In this document: positions 10,589-12,013 of the stretch, in pieces
Layout: every line of letters starts with the position of its first letter
How positions within the stretch are numbered: the stretch's first letter is position 1
From: DASRJW01 sp035649435
GTDB taxonomy: Bacteria > Krumholzibacteriota > Krumholzibacteriia > G020349025
DNA length: 12,013 bases
Assembly (NCBI GenBank): GCA_035649435.1
Contig: DASRJO010000211.1
Coordinates: forward strand, 1 to 12,013
Direction: 5' to 3'
Program-made: the position numbers and the translations under genes
The notes under the pieces: generated by a model
Told to the model about the DNA's origin: nothing
Seen by the model: only the letters and a program-made list of their open reading frames with translations
Database searches by the model: none

Positions 10589-10636
10589 AGGTCGAAGTGG
10601 TTTGGACAGAAGCCTTTGGTCCGATTGTCTCGCGTG

Positions 10637-10667
10637 TTCCCTGCGTCCACTTGGGCTTTGCAGGGAA
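10637..10667 (+). other. Perfect 8-bp inverted repeat (hairpin) upstream of rpsO
   Basis: TTCCCTGC at 10637-10644 and GCAGGGAA at 10660-10667 are perfectly complementary around a 15-base loop. No T tract follows, so it is not an intrinsic terminator. It lies 107 bases before rpsO and overlaps the -35 of the only promoter candidate seen there. In a ribF-rpsO read-through RNA it would form a stable hairpin, and in DNA it could be an operator. Confidence 0.6.
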
Positions 10668-10687
10668 TGGGTCGATTGTGCTAGTTT
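10657..10687 (+). promoter_or_regulatory. Weak candidate promoter for rpsO
   Basis: TTTGCA (10657-10662) and TAGTTT (10682-10687), preceded by TGTGC, are spaced 19 bases apart in the least GC-rich part of the gap. Matches to the consensus are poor (the -10 agrees at three of six). I list it because rpsO usually has its own promoter and this is the best candidate in the 185-base gap. Confidence 0.22.
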
Positions 10688-10758
10688 CCCACGGTTCGAA
10701 ACACGCGGGTGTCTGGGACCCCAGCGCCTGCAGCCATCGTGACGCATGGTTCCTGCAT

Positions 10759-10764
10759 AGGAGG
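10759..10764 (+). promoter_or_regulatory. Strong rpsO ribosome binding site
   Basis: AGGAGG, within TAGGAGGT, is a near-perfect Shine-Dalgarno nine bases before ATG 10774. It rules out the long in-frame upstream extension. TCCT at 10751-10754 could pair with AGGA 10759-10762 across a GCAT loop, a small hairpin that would hide the site and might serve S15 feedback. That pairing is only four base pairs. Confidence 0.85.
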
Positions 10765-10773
10765 TTCTCGACG

Positions 10774-11043
10774 ATGGCTCTTTCGAAGGAGAGCAAGCGT
10801 CAGGTCATCGAGAAGTTCAAGTTGCACGACCACGACTCCGGGTCACCGGAAGTCCAGATCGCTCTACTCACAGAGCGAATCAGGAGTTTGACCGAACACT
10901 TCAAGATCCACAAGAACGATCACCATTCGCGACGTGGGCTCCTGAAGATGGTCGGCCAACGTCGCCGACTGCTGGATTACCTGAAGAACAAGAACGTCGA
11001 GCACTACAAGATGCTCATCAAGGAGCTCGAGCTCCGTCGCTAA
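10774..11043 (+). CDS. rpsO: Small ribosomal subunit protein S15
   Basis: S15 is a primary 16S rRNA binder that organises the 30S platform and forms an intersubunit bridge. The 89-residue length is exactly typical. The protein shows the four-helix pattern with the conserved HDHDSGSPEVQIALLTERI, LTEHFKIHKNDHHSRRGLL and MVGQRRRLLDYLK segments, which hold the rRNA-contacting His and Arg residues. ATG 10774 follows a very strong ribosome site. The gene sits 185 bases after ribF and 134 bases before pnp. The longer spacing than elsewhere in the cluster suggests its own promoter and leader control. Codon choice includes TCT, TTC and AAG in the highly expressed style. Confidence 0.98.
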   Translation: MALSKESKRQVIEKFKLHDHDSGSPEVQIALLTERIRSLTEHFKIHKNDHHSRRGLLKMVGQRRRLLDYLKNKNVEHYKMLIKELELRR

Positions 11044-11051
11044 CCTGATCC

Positions 11052-11106
11052 TCGGCCCGAGCGGCCGAAACGGTGCGACCCCGTCCCCCGCGGCATCGCC
11101 GCGGGG
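11052..11106 (+). other. Two strong hairpins in the rpsO-pnp intergenic region
   Basis: The first is TCGGCC (11052-11057) with GGCCGA (11063-11068), a 6-bp stem with a 5-base loop. The second is CCCCGCGGC (11086-11094) with GCCGCGGGG (11098-11106), a perfect 9-bp stem with a 3-base ATC loop. Neither is followed by a T tract, so read-through into pnp is expected. Their place matches that of the RNase III-processed, PNPase-sensitive stem-loop in the E. coli pnp leader. That role is inferred here. Confidence 0.6.
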
Positions 11107-11146
11107 CATGGGCGTAGACCAGCAGAACGCGCGGCGTCGCAAGAGC

Positions 11147-11172
11147 GGAAAAAGCGGAATCGGGGGAAAAAG
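11147..11172 (+). repeat. Short direct repeat GGAAAAAG before the pnp start
   Basis: GGAAAAAG occurs at 11147-11154 and again at 11165-11172, 18 bases apart, with another GGA at 11156-11158 between them. The second copy overlaps the pnp ribosome site. Spaced GGA motifs around a ribosome site resemble a CsrA-type target, but the match is generic and may be chance in a purine-rich leader. Confidence 0.4.
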
Positions 11173-11177
11173 TCGAT

Positions 11178-12013
11178 ATGCAGAAGATCGTGAGTATGGA
11201 GGTCGGCGGCCGGACCTTCAGTATCGAGACGGGAAGAATGGCCAAACAAGCGAGCGGCGCAGTCGTCGTCCGCTACGGGGACAGCGTCATCCTGGTGACT
11301 GCGGTGATGGAACCGCAGCCGGATCCCAAGAAGGGATTCCTGCCCTTGCTGGTCGAGTATCGCGAGAAGGCGTATGCCGCCGGCAAGATCCCAGGTGGCT
11401 TCTTCAAGCGCGAGGGCCGGCCGCACGAAGGTGAAACGCTCTCCTCGCGACTCATCGACCGGCCGTTGCGACCGCTGTTCCCAGAGGGTTTCCGCAACGA
11501 CGTGCAGATCATCGCCAGCGTGCTGTCGTTCGACCAGGACAACGAGACGGACGTTCTCGGTGTCATCGGCGCCTCGGCAGCCATGGGGTTGTCGGAGATC
11601 CCGTTCGCACACGTCGTGTCGGCGGTGCGCGTCGGGCGCGTCGGCGGCCAAATGGTGCTCAATCCCACCGTGGCGCAAATGGACGAGAGCGACATGGATG
11701 TCACCGTCGCCGGGACCGATGACTCGCTGGTCATGGTCGAGGGCGGATGCAAGGAAGTGAGCGAGGCCGCGCTGGTGGATGCGCTCGAGTTCGGTCATGA
11801 CGAAATCCGTCGGCTGAACGGATTGCAGCGCAAGCTGTTCGCGGAAGCGGGCACGAAGCCCAAGGCCAAGTTCGAGCCCAAGGCGCAGCCGGAGGGCCTG
11901 GACGCGCGCGTCGAGCAGCTCGCTCTGACGCGGATTCGCGAGATCAACAACATCCGCGCCAAGCTGGAACGCTACAGCGCCGTCGACAAGCTCAAGGACG
12001 ACGTGGCCGCGGC
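11178..12013 (+). CDS. pnp: Polyribonucleotide nucleotidyltransferase (PNPase), N-terminal part
   Basis: PNPase degrades RNA 3' to 5' by phosphorolysis and can add heteropolymeric tails. It commonly works in the degradosome. The frame stays open from ATG 11178 to the window end: 278 codons of a protein usually 690-750 long. The visible part is the first RNase PH domain, with VRYGDSVILVTAV, LVEYREKAYAAGKIPGGFFKREGRP (Phe75 to Pro82, the RNA-binding FFRR-type loop), SSRLIDRPLRPLFP and NDVQIIASVLSFD, followed by the start of the all-helical linker. ATG 11178 has the purine run GGGGGA at 11162-11167, about ten bases upstream. The position after rpsO is the usual one. The KH, S1 and second RNase PH domains lie beyond the window. 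Confidence 0.97.
   Translation, partial: MQKIVSMEVGGRTFSIETGRMAKQASGAVVVRYGDSVILVTAVMEPQPDPKKGFLPLLVEYREKAYAAGKIPGGFFKREGRPHEGETLSSRLIDRPLRPLFPEGFRNDVQIIASVLSFDQDNETDVLGVIGASAAMGLSEIPFAHVVSAVRVGRVGGQMVLNPTVAQMDESDMDVTVAGTDDSLVMVEGGCKEVSEAALVDALEFGHDEIRRLNGLQRKLFAEAGTKPKAKFEPKAQPEGLDARVEQLALTRIREINNIRAKLERYSAVDKLKDDVAA

Noticed and set aside
10600..10635. Possible terminator directly after ribF
   Set aside because: GGAC/GTCC and GACA/TGTC pairings exist, but they compete, are only four base pairs each, and no T run follows.
10477..10773. In-frame upstream extension of rpsO into the end of ribF
   Set aside because: S15 is 89 residues from ATG 10774, with a near-perfect Shine-Dalgarno. The upstream part overlaps ribF and has no family similarity.

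Overview
The window is a GC-rich bacterial chromosome segment. Every gene I can support lies on the + strand, and the genes are packed with short gaps or small overlaps. There is no mobile element, CRISPR array, tRNA or rRNA, and no gene-free stretch over 300 bases (the longest gap is 185 bases, before rpsO). The protein content is housekeeping. I did not find a previously undescribed system. The most interesting signals are RNA and regulatory structures in the gaps.

Region 1 (1-2222): the 3' part of carB (large subunit of carbamoyl-phosphate synthase) overlaps a GTG start for an exported zinc lipoprotein of the M28 / glutaminyl-cyclase-like family. A textbook intrinsic terminator follows at 2223-2249.

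Region 2 (2268-10588): a classic transcription, translation and ribosome-maturation operon: rimP, nusA, an L7Ae-like ylxQ, infB, DUF503 ylxP, rbfA, a DHH/DHHA1 oligonucleotide phosphatase (nrnA-like), truB and ribF. The products bind, mature or modify RNA and ribosomes: 30S maturation by RimP and RbfA, elongation and termination control by NusA, initiation by IF2, tRNA psi55 by TruB, and short-RNA or pAp clearance by NrnA. RibF is the flavin-cofactor enzyme that often sits next to truB and rpsO. The usual ylxR between nusA and ylxQ is absent.

Region 3 (10589-12013): a structured 185-base leader, rpsO (S15), a hairpin-rich rpsO-pnp gap, and the first 278 codons of pnp. This pair is often post-transcriptionally regulated in bacteria.

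Organism: high GC, a lipoprotein with a diderm-type bacterial glutaminyl-cyclase fold, a NusA with only one visible C-terminal helical repeat, and DUF503 plus DHH genes in the infB cluster. Together these suggest an uncultured diderm lineage, for example one near Eisenbacteria, Krumholzibacteria or former Deltaproteobacteria. This placement is a low-confidence inference from gene order and protein style, not from any search.
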